Source: Trifolium pratense (lineage: Eukaryota; Streptophyta; Magnoliopsida; Fabales; Fabaceae). From it: 64,000 nt of DNA. The stretch spans positions 33,914,001 through 33,978,000 of the forward strand of contig NC_060060.1 in NCBI RefSeq assembly GCF_020283565.1. The letters are read 5' to 3'. Below the pieces are notes generated by a model. That model was not told the DNA's origin. It worked only from the letters and a program-made list of their open reading frames with translations, and made no database searches. This document shows positions 50,126-59,959 of this stretch, one piece after another (the first letter of the stretch is position 1; each line of letters opens with the position of its first letter). Position numbers and translations under genes: made by a program.

Positions 50126-51114
50126 ATTTTATTAGTTGTACTCAAGTTTTTGTGTGGACAGTTACTCATGTTTAGTTTGTGTTCTTCTTGAACATTAAGT
50201 TTTGTTAAAGTTATGAATCTGAATGGAAAGTTCCTTGCTTTTTGTCATCAATAAATTTAGTTTTTGGTTATAAAAGAACTTGTATTTCCTTATGCTGGTT
50301 TTCACATTGAGCATATCAAGTATTCTTAACACAGAAGATCAAATATTATTAGGACAACACAATTCCTTAACTAGTAGTATCTTTTTCTGCCCCAACAGAT
50401 AGAAAAATTGAATGGAAGAGTCACCAGAAGGGCTTCATGAATGGCATCATTTACATTTTGCAAGGTATATATGTTGATGCTATGAGTTTTTTTATGAACT
50501 CTATTTAATGTTATGGTTTTTCATATGTACTTTTTGGGTCCTTTTCATTTTACTTTCCTTCAGGTAATATATGGTTGGTTGATATAGATAATAATTTTTC
50601 TGTTCAATATTTCTGTCAAATCCAATATGGAGCAGTTTTGAAAATTGAAATCACATGTTTCATAGTTAGAGTCTGTTGGGAACTCAAAATCTTAAAGTTG
50701 TTGAGTGGATGGAGACACATCAAATTTATAAATGGTTTTATATATTTAACATGTCTGCTCATGCAAGAAGCCTTCATGAATCATAAGAAATGTAAGAAAA
50801 CATCCATAAATCCAAATTACATGATAGTTATATAATATTTTTCACATGTACTCCATTTGATGTTATGGCTTTTCATATATGTACTTTTTGGTCTATTTTC
50901 TTTTTGTTTCTTTCTTTAAGTTAATATGGTTAGTTGATATAGATCATAATTTTCTTGTTCAATATTCCTGTTAATTAATCCAATATGTAGCAGTTTTGAA
51001 AAGTGAAAACGCATGCTTTTACAAATTAAACACTTTGGTAACCATATGTATGCTCATGGCACATAAAAACAACATAATAAGTTAAATAAATAAATAAATA
51101 AATTTCTGATCTCT
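50126..51114. repeat. Gene-free stretch with a direct duplication of about 180 bp
   Basis: About 50485-50665 and 50832-51018 are diverged copies. Both run ATGTTATGG, TTTTCATAT(A)TGTACTTTTTGG, TTGATATAGAT(A/C)ATAATTTT, TCCAATATG(G/T)AGCAGTTTTG. No gene recognised apart from the HSP101 3' UTR at the start. Confidence 0.75.
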
Positions 51115-51346
51115 TAATTGTCAATTTTGTAGGAATCTCACCTGTCGTGGAGTTATTGGTATGTGAGAGTTTCTTCAATCGGAACAATCGACCTAGTTCA
51201 TGTCGGATTTTTCCAAAGAAACTATTGTTTGCATGGTTGAGATTTATCAAAAAAGAGAGATTGCCGACATGGGGAGATATGAAGCCATGCAACTTGTAGT
51301 GAGTTGAAGTATTCCAAGAGGCCAGCCAAGATTTCATATGGGTCAT
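51115..51346 (-). pseudogene. Leucine-rich-repeat receptor-kinase fragment (EFR/Xa21-like)
   Basis: A 106-codon minus-strand frame contains SWNTSTHYKLHGFISPHVGN, LSFLINLNHANNSFFGKI and LGRLFRLKKLSHTNNS. This is the LRR cap and first repeats of the large legume LRR-RLK XII family. Key LRR residues are altered, and no signal peptide, further repeats or kinase follow. It is an isolated scrap, not a gene. Confidence 0.75.
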
Positions 51347-52723
51347 TAGATATTGATTCTTTGAATTTGAGCAATGCCAAGTTATCTGTCTCCTTTCCTA
51401 AGGTAGAGGCAATTGTGTTTTAGACGAAAAGTTGAAAGCACAAAGAAGATATAACCAGAATGAAAATGTTGGAAACATGGCAGGAAAAGTTTTTGAGGAA
51501 CAATGGATTATTTTAGTTTTTAGATTGCGAAGAAATTTGAGCATGCTGTGTAGTTTTTGGTAGTTGAGTGGAAACACAAGGTTCTTCCTCCTTTCATTGT
51601 TTTTCTGTTATGCATTTTAAACACACATACAGGAGGTATATAGCATATATATTAATATGCATTTTTCAGTCACTTACTCATATGGTGCTTCATTCGAGAT
51701 ATTTTCATGGGTGAAGGAAGAGTTCACATTTTAACTTGCGGGCGCGGTGTCTCGTTCAAAATATTTTCATGGGGGTGAGTGTATTTTGCTACCAATTTCC
51801 CATCTGTTTGTTATTTAATAAGGTTCTTGGCTGACATTGTTGGTATATATGCCTTTATAAGTTGTCCTTAGAGCAATAATCAAATTTGTGTCATTGCAAA
51901 CTAAGGTGCAAAAGAATGAGAGGTTTGAATCTAAATATAACCATATACCACCAAATCTCTCACCACTAATTCAAAACATAACCATATACATATTTTTTAT
52001 ACAGAAACTTTGCCAACCTTCAAATCTATATAAACTACTTACAAGTATACCTAAACTATTTCAATAGGGAACAAGCAAAAAGAAAATTAAGGGGACAAAA
52101 AAAATCATTGTTTTTTGCTCCATTTTAATGGTTTTCATATACACAAAATAAGCTAGATCCTTGACTTTGCAGATCCCTTTGAGGCTATTTCATCTCTCAC
52201 TAATGGACCTGTTTTAAGCATAGCAAAACGGTATATCATTTCATTTACTTAATTCCAATCAATATACACATGACAAATTAAGAACAAACATTATAAAACA
52301 TGTTAAACTTGTAAAAACACCAATAAAACTAACTAACCTTTCACCAAACAAAACATTTTCCTTTATATACAGGTTTATTTTCACATGCCTTGTTTTACAA
52401 GAAAATGACTGAAAGGCATTAATGCAACCTTCTTACAAGATAGTATTCTAACTATTACATCTACTCCTATCTGCTAAGTTTCTTCATGGTTGACATTATT
52501 TAAAACACTACATACAGTTTCTTGATGCACAATTGTGACTGCGCGAGATCTTGAGAACAGATTGTGGAGGTGGAAGTAAATTCATTTGTAACATGATACA
52601 GATTCTCAACTGTTTATTAACCTCGATTTGACTATATTTGGGGCAGACCATAGATCGAAAACAGCTTCCACCTTTCTACATTTTATTAAGCGATACAAAG
52701 GATTAAGGTAACTTCTTAATTAA
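51347..52723. other. Intergenic stretch and 3' UTR of the receptor-like kinase
   Basis: No gene recognised. The phrase TTCATTCGAGATATTTTCATGG (as TTCATTCGAGA then TATTTTCATGG) recurs in altered form near 51690 and 51753. Confidence 0.5.
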
Positions 52724-54655
52724 TTACCTGAGCATGTCTCCAGCTTGCAATTTGAGGCCACTTAATGCCGGGGATATGCTAAAAGTGTTGCAGTTACTAT
52801 CATTATTATAAAACGAAGGATGTCCAAGAGGCATTGGCCTATCTGGAATTTGAGGAACCTCGATATCACCTTCCATCATCTTCAAAGCATCAGAAATTGT
52901 TGGCCTTAAAGCAACCATTACATGAGAACATAGAATTCCAACAAGCAAATACCTTTCCATTATGCTCTTAGGATTTGCACTAGCATTATTATCGTCTTTC
53001 AAAAGAGAAGCATCCAAAGCCTCATCTATTTTCCCCGATTTCACCAACGACCAAGCCCAATCGGTGATCAAGAACGCTCGTGGTGATCCCGATGAAGACA
53101 AATCAAGAGCCTTCCTCCCACACATTATCTCCAAAACAACCACACCAAAGCTATACACATCACTCTTCTCAGTCAGTTGACCATATAACGCATATTCCGG
53201 TGCTAAATATCCATGAGTTCCGGCAACTCTAGTAGTGAGATGAGACTGACCTTCCCTACTTTGTTTAGCAAGTCCAAAATCAGCAACTCTTGCCCTCATA
53301 TCTTCATCAAGTAGTATATTGGTTGCTTTGATATCCCTATGATAAATTGCAGGCTTAACTCCGTAGTGCAAATAAGCCAAACCCTTTGCCACATCCAAAA
53401 TAATGTTTTTCCTAAGAGGCCAAGTCAATGATTTGTTTGCTTTTTGAGGATCCTTTGATACAAAAAGATGATCTTCCAAGTTTCCATTTGGCATATAATC
53501 ATAAACAAGATATCTTTGACTTCCCTTATCACCATAATTCTCATTATCATCAACCACACAACAACCTCTAAGAGGCAACAGATTCCTATGCTTAAGATTA
53601 CTAATAATCTCAACTTCATTACAAAACTCAGCATCCCCTTGAAAATCAGATTCTAAAACCCTCTTAACAGCAACAACAGATCCATCAGCCAAAGTTCCTT
53701 TAAAAACCAAACCAAACCCACCTCTCCCTATGAAATTTTTGGATGAAAAATTATCAGTAGCTTTCTCAAGTTCCTGAATTTTGTACCAAATTGAACCTGT
53801 ATTAGGCCTTAGTCTACGCCTAGAACCTTGTTCCTCAGGATCAAAATCAAATTGAAAAGTTTCAAGCTTTCGCTTCCTCATACGTTTTCTATCAAACCAA
53901 ACATATAAACCCAACAAAGAACACATAACAAACAATGCAACACCAGCTCCTGTTAAACCAAACACAAGACCCTGATGACCCTTTGAACCAGAACCAACTT
54001 GTGAATAAACAGGTACACTAAAAGCACAAGTAACAGCACCATTACTTTCAGGTCCAAACTCATTCACAATTCCAGCAGCATAAAGAATTGTAAGTAAGAA
54101 ACAATTCAATGAATTTTCTGAATTACCATCAATTGAAGCAAGCTTCTGCTTAACCTGTAAACCAGCTGCTAAACACACATCACACTGAGAAAGATCAGTT
54201 AGATCTGGTTTACAAGCAGTGTTCAAACTTGTATTCTGACCCAACTTTTCATTCCAATCATGAACAGTTTCAATACCTGCACAAAAGTTACGAGAGATAA
54301 CAAATTGTTGAGGGTGAAAGCAAGAGTTAGCAAGGTTGTTTGAAAGTGATAAAGAATTAAGCTTTGATTGAAAATCATTCATGCATGAAATTGAAGTTTG
54401 AAGGTCTTGAAGATTGAATTGAGAAGTTTCTTTAAGATGTTGTGCAAATCCTATTCCAAAAAGTGACAAAAGTGATATGCAACATGTGCTTGATGTGTTT
54501 ACTTGTTTTTTTGAGTCAAAATTTTGACAAGCAGAAGAATTCCAATGTATTCTAAGGACATAGTTAAGGTCCATAGGACATGTAGATGGAACTGCTGAAA
54601 TACTCATCATGTTTATGCTAAGAAACATAAACATAAAAAAAACAATCTTCTCCAT
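52724..54655 (-). CDS. Receptor-like protein kinase, At1g11050 type with SPARK-like ectodomain
   Basis: A single exon of 643 residues. The start at 54655 ([15 protein letters not shown]) begins a clear signal peptide; an upstream in-frame ATG at 54685 would add ten residues and is less likely. The Cys-rich ectodomain ([31 protein letters not shown]) resembles the domain of At1g11050, which is classed with the SPARK ectodomains of ARK1/KIN3-type kinases. A transmembrane segment ([20 protein letters not shown]) follows near residue 240. The kinase has [27 protein letters not shown] and [10 protein letters not shown], so it should be catalytically active; the RD motif is intact. It acts at the plasma membrane; the ligand is unknown. 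ARK1 and KIN3 act in mycorrhizal symbiosis, but membership of this subgroup is not shown. Confidence 0.9.
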   Translation of the reverse strand: MEKIVFFMFMFLSINMMSISAVPSTCPMDLNYVLRIHWNSSACQNFDSKKQVNTSSTCCISLLSLFGIGFAQHLKETSQFNLQDLQTSISCMNDFQSKLNSLSLSNNLANSCFHPQQFVISRNFCAGIETVHDWNEKLGQNTSLNTACKPDLTDLSQCDVCLAAGLQVKQKLASIDGNSENSLNCFLLTILYAAGIVNEFGPESNGAVTCAFSVPVYSQVGSGSKGHQGLVFGLTGAGVALFVMCSLLGLYVWFDRKRMRKRKLETFQFDFDPEEQGSRRRLRPNTGSIWYKIQELEKATDNFSSKNFIGRGGFGLVFKGTLADGSVVAVKRVLESDFQGDAEFCNEVEIISNLKHRNLLPLRGCCVVDDNENYGDKGSQRYLVYDYMPNGNLEDHLFVSKDPQKANKSLTWPLRKNIILDVAKGLAYLHYGVKPAIYHRDIKATNILLDEDMRARVADFGLAKQSREGQSHLTTRVAGTHGYLAPEYALYGQLTEKSDVYSFGVVVLEIMCGRKALDLSSSGSPRAFLITDWAWSLVKSGKIDEALDASLLKDDNNASANPKSIMERYLLVGILCSHVMVALRPTISDALKMMEGDIEVPQIPDRPMPLGHPSFYNNDSNCNTFSISPALSGLKLQAGDMLR

Positions 54656-54685
54656 CTTTTGATTGTGTTGTGTTTTTTCACACAA

Positions 54686-55917
54686 TCTTAGGTAGATGTT
54701 TTTTTCTTATGTTGTTTGAAAAGTTTCTTTCTTTGTATTTAGGAAAGTGAGGGTGATGATTGATGAGTCAAAAGAGGAAAAGGGTAAGTGAGTGAAGAAA
54801 AAAATGAAGAATCTAGAAAGTGAGAGAGATGAATGAGTTGAGAAAATGAATACTACAATCAATGAGTGAGTTTGGTCAAAATCTGATCTTTCATTTCTGT
54901 CATTTTTCTTGGCTGCTGGTTGTGTTGGTTAGGTGTGTCGTGTGTGTGTGTGTAAGTTGTTTTACTGACTTTTCAACAAGAGATTGTACACCACGCGCTA
55001 CATCAACTTGCAGATATTTTGTTTGTTTCTAATCATCATGTCATCACAAAAATTCAATTGTTTTCATGAGTTGCTTATGAGGAAAACTGAATCACTAAAG
55101 AATCAAACTGTTAGTGATGGTTCAAGAAGTGAACCAAATTGGTTTACTTTTGGTATGTACACTAAACCAGTTTGACTATTTTGATTGATCTTAATTGTGT
55201 TACTTTTATTTTCACCATTATAATCCGGTCTACTAGACCGTCTAATTTGATTCAGAGGTCAGTTCTGGCATCACGTGATTTTAGTTTTCTTCTGATGTGG
55301 TCCTATCTGTCAAGTTCATTGTCAATCACTACTGAACCAACTATCGATTGATATCTTAATTGTGTCAACAAGTCTATATTTTAATATTTTAGATAATTTA
55401 TATTTAGAAAAAAATTATGATATAATTCTTAGTTTTTCCATTGTGCAATTATGTAGTGTTAATACTATGCACTTTTAACTCTCAGTTACTTTGTTATTTC
55501 TATTACACTTAAACGAATATCCACTTATCATTTGTTTTCTCCTAATCACATTTTTCATATGTAAGAGAATGAAATTGGAGATTTTATTTAAAAGATATAT
55601 ATAAGATGTTGATTAAGTTGGAGATGACGATGGAGTTGAAAATAAGCATTAATTTAAAAAGAAAGAGTGTAGTGACATGCACGCGCTGTTGCAATTGGAA
55701 GTTTGTGGGCGGCTACAAAATATTATATTATTATTGGTAATACTATTTGCTAAAGCAAGAAATTAAAGGTGTTCTTCTGACTTTGGGCCATGTGAATTAT
55801 TACAACAAATACTAACAAAAATGGTATACTATTTATCAACTTGTTATGATCAATAATATAATGTCTATCAAATTGGAGGGTTAAATAAATTATAGATGTG
55901 GTAATCTGAGTACATGT
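54686..55917. promoter_or_regulatory. 5' flank of the receptor-like kinase gene
   Basis: Purine-rich leader (AAGAGGAAAAGGG, GAGAGAGATGAATGAG) and a short (GT)n near 54938-54952. The remainder to 55917 is AT-rich with no gene recognised. Confidence 0.35.
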
Positions 55918-56150
55918 GTGTTAAATAAATTATATACTTATTGTACCACCTCCTTTAGCTACCTCTATGAGGTGGCCACCTACCTCCACCAGCTTAATGA
56001 CGGGAATGCCGCCAGCTTAATGACGGGAATACCTCCTGAACAACCACTTTCTCAACGTCGGCTTCCATCTCGACCCGTGAATAGTAGTCGTACAGGAGAA
56101 CCTAAATGGCCCCTAGCGTGAGTACAATCACACTCGAAGTTGGGGACAAA
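55918..56150 (-). pseudogene. SWEET last-exon copy 1 (broken)
   Basis: On the minus strand this block matches the other last-exon copies: GACTACTATTCACGGG, GATGGAAGCCGACGTTGAGA, GTTGTTCAGGAGG and GGTGGAGGTAGGTGGCC. A duplicated AGCTTAATGACGGGAAT segment (about 55993 and 56014) and in-frame stops break the frame. It is the copy farthest from the SWEET core exons. Confidence 0.7.
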
Positions 56151-56234
56151 AATTAATCAATATATTAATTTGTCAAAAAATAATAATATATAATGCAATT
56201 AGCTTAATTTTTTAATAGTCACGCAAATGTTAAT

Positions 56235-56300
56235 ATCATACGGCGCTCACTATAAGACAAACGGTAAATGCAAATGGCATGGATCGTACAGGCGTGTACC
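56235..56300 (-). pseudogene. SWEET penultimate-exon copy 1 (broken)
   Basis: The minus strand reads VRSMPFAFTVCLIVSA and then a stop, a match to the second MtN3 domain of SWEET transporters (typical text is SVEYMPFALS). The 5' part of the exon (VIRTRS) is scrambled compared with the copy at 57730-57806. Confidence 0.75.
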
Positions 56301-56440
56301 TACACACATGTTATTAATGAAGCATGCAACAAATTAAAAATTAAAAATAATAATAATAGTAATAGTAAAGTAGTATGTATGTGCACTTGCGTGTGCGTGC
56401 GTGCGTCCGCGTGTGATAAATAAATTATATAATTATTGTA

Positions 56441-56660
56441 CCACCTCCCTATGATACCTCTCTATGAGGTGGCCACCTACATCCACTAGCTTAATGACGG
56501 GAATGCCGCCTAAATTCTTCCCGTCTCCTCCCAAATCATCCTGGACAACAACTCTGTCAATGTCGGTTTCCCTACCAGCCTGTGGTAGCTGTACTAGATA
56601 ACTCGAATAGTACCTAATGCGAGTCCGATCACATTGGGGAGCTGGGAAAAAAAATTAATC
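56441..56660 (-). pseudogene. SWEET last-exon copy 2 (broken)
   Basis: The minus strand begins NVIGLALGTIRVI followed by a stop. This corresponds to the last SWEET transmembrane helix (PNVLGFALGIIQM-like in the family). The hydrophilic tail region then matches copies 1 and 3 with small deletions. Confidence 0.75.
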
Positions 56661-56902
56661 AATATAAAACATACTACTTTACTATAAGTGATCACATGAA
56701 GTCACAAATGCATATAAAAACAAAATATCATGTAACAAAACAATTGATATCATGAAATAATACAGCTCTATGCCAATTATTTTGTGTATTAGGTGCTATA
56801 GATAAAATAGCAGAAAATGCCTCGATCCTCCATGTAACGCTCTTCTTTGTCCTTAGAAATCTCCCCTCTGCCACCTCCCCCCCAGTCTCCCTCCTCCCCA
56901 CC

Positions 56903-57404
56903 TTAAGCTTCTGGAGTCTCAACTGGAACTGTTTTTGGTGTCGCTGGAGCTTCCACTGATTCAACTGTTTGTTCACATCCTCTACTATTGGTGGTGGTGG
57001 TGGAGTTGACTCATCTTCACTGGTTGCTTTAGCCTCCTCTATTAGTGTTGACTCTTCACTTCTTCAACTGGTTTATTCTCATCCTCTACTACAGTTGCTG
57101 CTGGTGATGGAGCTGACTCATCTTGACCGGTTGCTTTAGCCTCCTCTATTATTGTTGCCTCTTCCTTCACTTCTTCAACTGATTCTTTTGTTTCTTTAGC
57201 TGCTTCTGAGTTCTCTTCCTTGGCTTCTTCTGTTACCACTTCTTTGGTCTCAACTACAAGTGGATCTTGTGTTTCTGGAGCAACTGGAGTTTCTTTTGTT
57301 GTTTCTTCTGTTGTTGGTGCTTCTGTGGCAGAAACTTCAGATTATGGTTGTTTTGTGATAGGAACTTCAAACACCTCCCCTCTCTCCCTCTTCCCCATCC
57401 ACAG
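56903..57404 (-). pseudogene. Decayed gene for a Glu/Thr/Val-rich low-complexity protein
   Basis: Minus-strand frames read EVFEVPITKQP, a TAA, then SEVSATEAPTTEETTKE, VAPETQDPLVVETKEVV and TEEAKEENSEAAKETKE. After a stop at 57042 and frame changes, the text continues with EEAKATSEDESTPPPPP and VESVEAPATPKTVPVETPEA, ending at TAA 56903-56905. A module EEAKAT(G/S)(Q/E)DES occurs twice. Such compositions occur in several unrelated plant proteins and I do not recognise the family. The relic lies between two SWEET last-exon copies and abuts the 57440-57655 copy. Confidence 0.6.
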
Positions 57405-57439
57405 CCACTGACTCTCTGTCTCCGTCTGCTCCACCCTCA

Positions 57440-57655
57440 GCCACCTCCCTTCCACCTCCCTCTGCTACCTCTACGAGGCGGCCACCTACCTCCACCAACT
57501 CAATGACGGGAGCGCCGCCAACTAAATTCTCCCCGCCTCCTCCCAAATCCTCCTGGACAACAACTTTCTCAACGTCGGTTTCCCTCTCGGCCCATGAATA
57601 GTAGTCGTACAAGAGAACCTAAATGGCCCCCAGCGTGACTACTATCACACTAGAA
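57440..57655 (-). pseudogene. SWEET last-exon copy 3 (most complete tail)
   Basis: The minus strand reads VIVVTLGAI, stop, VLLYDYYSWAERETDVEKVV, VQEDLGGGGENLVGGAPVIE and LVEVGGRLVEVAEGG. That is the last helix of a SWEET protein followed by its cytosolic tail. Beyond this the frame runs on into the neighbouring Glu-rich relic, with no proper stop. One in-frame TAG inactivates it. Confidence 0.75.
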
Positions 57656-57729
57656 ACTGGGAAAAAAAAATTAATATATAATGCAATTAGTTTAATTTTT
57701 TAATAGTCACGTCAATGTTAATATCATAT

Positions 57730-57806
57730 TGTGGCGCTCACTATAAGACAAACGGTAAGTGCAAATGGCATGGATCGTACACTCCTTGTTCGAATGACTT
57801 GTACAC
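57730..57806 (-). pseudogene. SWEET penultimate-exon copy 2 (broken)
   Basis: The minus strand reads QVIRTRSVRSMPFALTVCLI and then VSATI and a stop, matching the SWEET second-domain start (QVIRTKSVEYMPF-type). The acceptor GTAG seen in the copy at 58100 has become GTGT here, so splicing would fail. Confidence 0.8.
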
Positions 57807-57945
57807 ACACACACATGTTATTAATGAAGCATGCAACAAATTAACAATTAAAAATAATAATAGTAATAGTAAAGTAGTATGTGTGTGCACTCGCGTGTGC
57901 ATGCGTGCGTGCGTGCGTCAGTGTGTGTTAAATAAATTATATAAT

Positions 57946-58100
57946 TATTGTACCACCTCCCTATTCTACCTCTCTATGAGGTGGCCACCTACCTCCCAAA
58001 TCCTCCTGAACAACCGCTCTCTCAACGTCGGTTTGCCTACCGGCCCGTGAGTAGTAGCTGTATAGGATAACTCTACACTTCTTGTTCGAATGACTTGTAC
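57946..58100 (-). pseudogene. SWEET penultimate and last exons fused by deletion
   Basis: After an intact-looking acceptor (TGTGTAG|GTACAAG at 58100) the minus strand reads VQVIRTRSVELS. It then passes directly, without the intron, into last-exon text (TACAGCTACTACTCACGGG, GACGTTGAGAGAGCGG, CAGGAGGATTTGGGAGG). The rest of the helix-coding part is missing. Confidence 0.75.
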
Positions 58101-58200
58101 CTACACACATGTTATTGATAAAGCATCCAACAAATCAACAATTAAAAAAATAAGTAATAGCAGTAATAGTAAAGTAGTTTAAATTATACATAATTAACTT

Positions 58201-58352
58201 ATGATCATAACGCTCAGCGGTGCCGCAAAAACAGCGATGGATAATTAACTTACCATGACACGATGCTTCTTAGCTATAGCAAATTGTATAACTAAGAAGA
58301 TCGATAAAAATAAACCCACATTGATTTCCATAAGCAATTTGAGGGTTAATCG
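58201..58352 (-). pseudogene. SWEET fourth exon (broken)
   Basis: After the acceptor AATTACAG at 58353 the minus strand reads RLTLKLLMEINVGLFLSIFL, VIQFAIAKKHRVMV, then S and a stop, then LSIAVFAAPLSVMII. The family text is RVxVLGWIC...SVFAAPLSIM, so the GWIC-type segment has been deleted or mutated at the stop. Confidence 0.85.
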
Positions 58353-58445
58353 CTGTAATTAAAAACAAATTAAATATCGTAGTAAAAATATGGTAAAAAA
58401 CATCTTAATAATTTGTAACAAATTTAGAATACAAATCATTTTTAC

Positions 58446-58669
58446 CTGAGCATCTATAGGCGCATATACGATGTATATATACGATGTATATAATGACATA
58501 GGTGATCTCTAGGACACATCCAAAAGCGTTGACAGAAATAATTATAATGCCGTCCATTTGTAGGAAGCCATAATACAACCAAAGCACACAAGAAAACAAT
58601 GCTACCAAGTACGGTGGCGAATGAAAGCTTTATGTGCTTCTTCTCTTATATATTGTAATAAAAGTCGGT
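58446..58669 (-). pseudogene. SWEET third exon with nonsense codon and 13-bp duplication
   Basis: The minus strand reads PTFITIYKRRST, TAA (58630-58632), SFHSPPYLVALFSCVLWLYY, GFLQMDGIIIISVNAFGCVL and EITYVIIYIVY. The 13-bp unit ATATACGATGTAT (plus strand) is duplicated exactly at 58464-58476 and 58477-58489. This shifts the frame; downstream, in the other frame, IYIVYAPIDAQ leads to the donor CAG|GTAAAA at 58445. This is the first MtN3 domain of a clade-III-like SWEET sugar transporter. A possible 19-base remnant of exon 2 (NIFVF) with good splice sites lies at 58786-58804. Exon 1 is not found. Confidence 0.88.
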
Positions 58670-59009
58670 CTCCAATATATATTTATAGCAAAAAATTTAA
58701 TTATAATTTTCATATATTAAATTGATAAATTCAAAATATATTGTAATATAATTTAACTTATATTATTATCCTTAAATTTACTTACACCGAAGACAAAAAT
58801 ATTGCTAAAGAAATAAAGTTCCATACACAACAAAAGTAATATGTTAGTAATAGTTAGTATTAAAAGAAAAATAGTGAAGGGTAAAGATACGGTGTTAAAT
58901 TTATTAAATGCTTCACATTCATTAATTAAAAATAAAAATGTTAACTTGTACATTTTTTTTACACACAATATAGGGTACCAAAATTTTATGGGTACCAATG
59001 TTTTATTTA

Positions 59010-59470
59010 TTTATTTAGAGTGTGTGAATGTGCGCGCACTCGTATGTGCATGTACTCGCATGCGCGTGCGTGCGTCCGTGTGTATTAAATAAATTATATA
59101 ATTTTTATAATTGAATTTAAAAATAGACTTGCGGGAGCGTATTGGATTGAGATTTTGAAATATTATTTTGACAAAAAAAGTTTAGGAAAATTTTAAAAGA
59201 TTTTATGAGATTTTACTGATTTTGTGGCTTTTTTTTTTGGTACAGAATTTGTGGCATTTTAAAAGGTTCTTTTAAAAGACTTTTTTTACAATCAGGATTC
59301 TTAACACAAGATTTTAATGGATTTCTAATACAAATTTTTAGATTTTAAATTAACAGACTTTTTTACTACATTTTCTTAACACAAGATTTTAACGGATTTC
59401 TAATACAAATTTCTATATTTCAAAATACTTTATTGATTTTTAAGATTTCAAAATATTCAATAAATTTTAA
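59010..59470. repeat. (TGCG)n-type repeat and partial copy of the GTATTGGATTGAGATTTT element
   Basis: About 59020-59105 repeats the GTGTGCACTCG...TGCGTGCGTCCGTGTGT plus AAATAAATTATATAA text seen between the SWEET exon copies (about 56380-56430 and 57880-57940). From 59132 the text GCGTATTGGATTGAGATTTT begins a partial copy of the element at 44085. Confidence 0.65.
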
Positions 59471-59819
59471 GCAAAAAAATAAAAATAAAATACAAAAGTG
59501 AACAAAAATAAAGGATTCTTTGCCAAGTCTTTCGCGCCAAAGTGTAATTCAATCACCTTATGTATTCATTCTGCTTTGATCACATATTGATTTGAGCGTT
59601 AGAGTGTTAACCTACACTACTTGCATTCATTATGCCTAGATTTAATACAATTCTTTTTTTTTTCCTTTTCTTTTTTCTATGCTTATTTTTTATGGTGCAG
59701 TAATTTGTGCTTACTACATACTAGTATTGTTTAGCGTTTCCGCAAATGGAGGAAGTACTTTTGTCTTCTATTTCAAGTTTGATCTTGTGGGTCTAGCTTT
59801 GGCTTTTCCTCTCAATTAT

Positions 59820-59946
59820 GAAAATTTCTCAACGCACACACCCACTTTCTCCCCCACTCCCCCAAAAGTTCGGAACGTATTTTCCGAATTTTTTTAGGTG
59901 CACTAGGGAGTGGGGGAGAAATGTTGAGGTGCGTTGAGAAATTTTC
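59820..59946. mobile_element. 127-bp MITE with 18-bp perfect terminal inverted repeats
   Basis: The ends are GAAAATTTCTCAACGCAC and the exact complement. The arms pair further inwards through CTCCCCCACTCCC / GGGAGTGGGGGAG. The 9-bp duplication CTCAATTAT is exact at 59811-59819 and 59947-59955. A 9-bp duplication suggests a Mutator-type MITE. Confidence 0.88.
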
Positions 59947-59959
59947 CTCAATTATAGCA

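Noticed and set aside
57220..57506. Plus-strand open frames with Ser/Thr/Val-rich or Cys/Phe-rich text
   Set aside because: They are antisense to the Glu-rich relic and the SWEET tail copy, where the minus strand shows recognisable protein sequence.
58753..58998. 81-codon minus-strand frame as SWEET exon 1
   Set aside because: Only the last part (NIFVF with splice sites at 58786-58804) could be a SWEET exon 2 remnant; the rest lacks the exon 1 signature.
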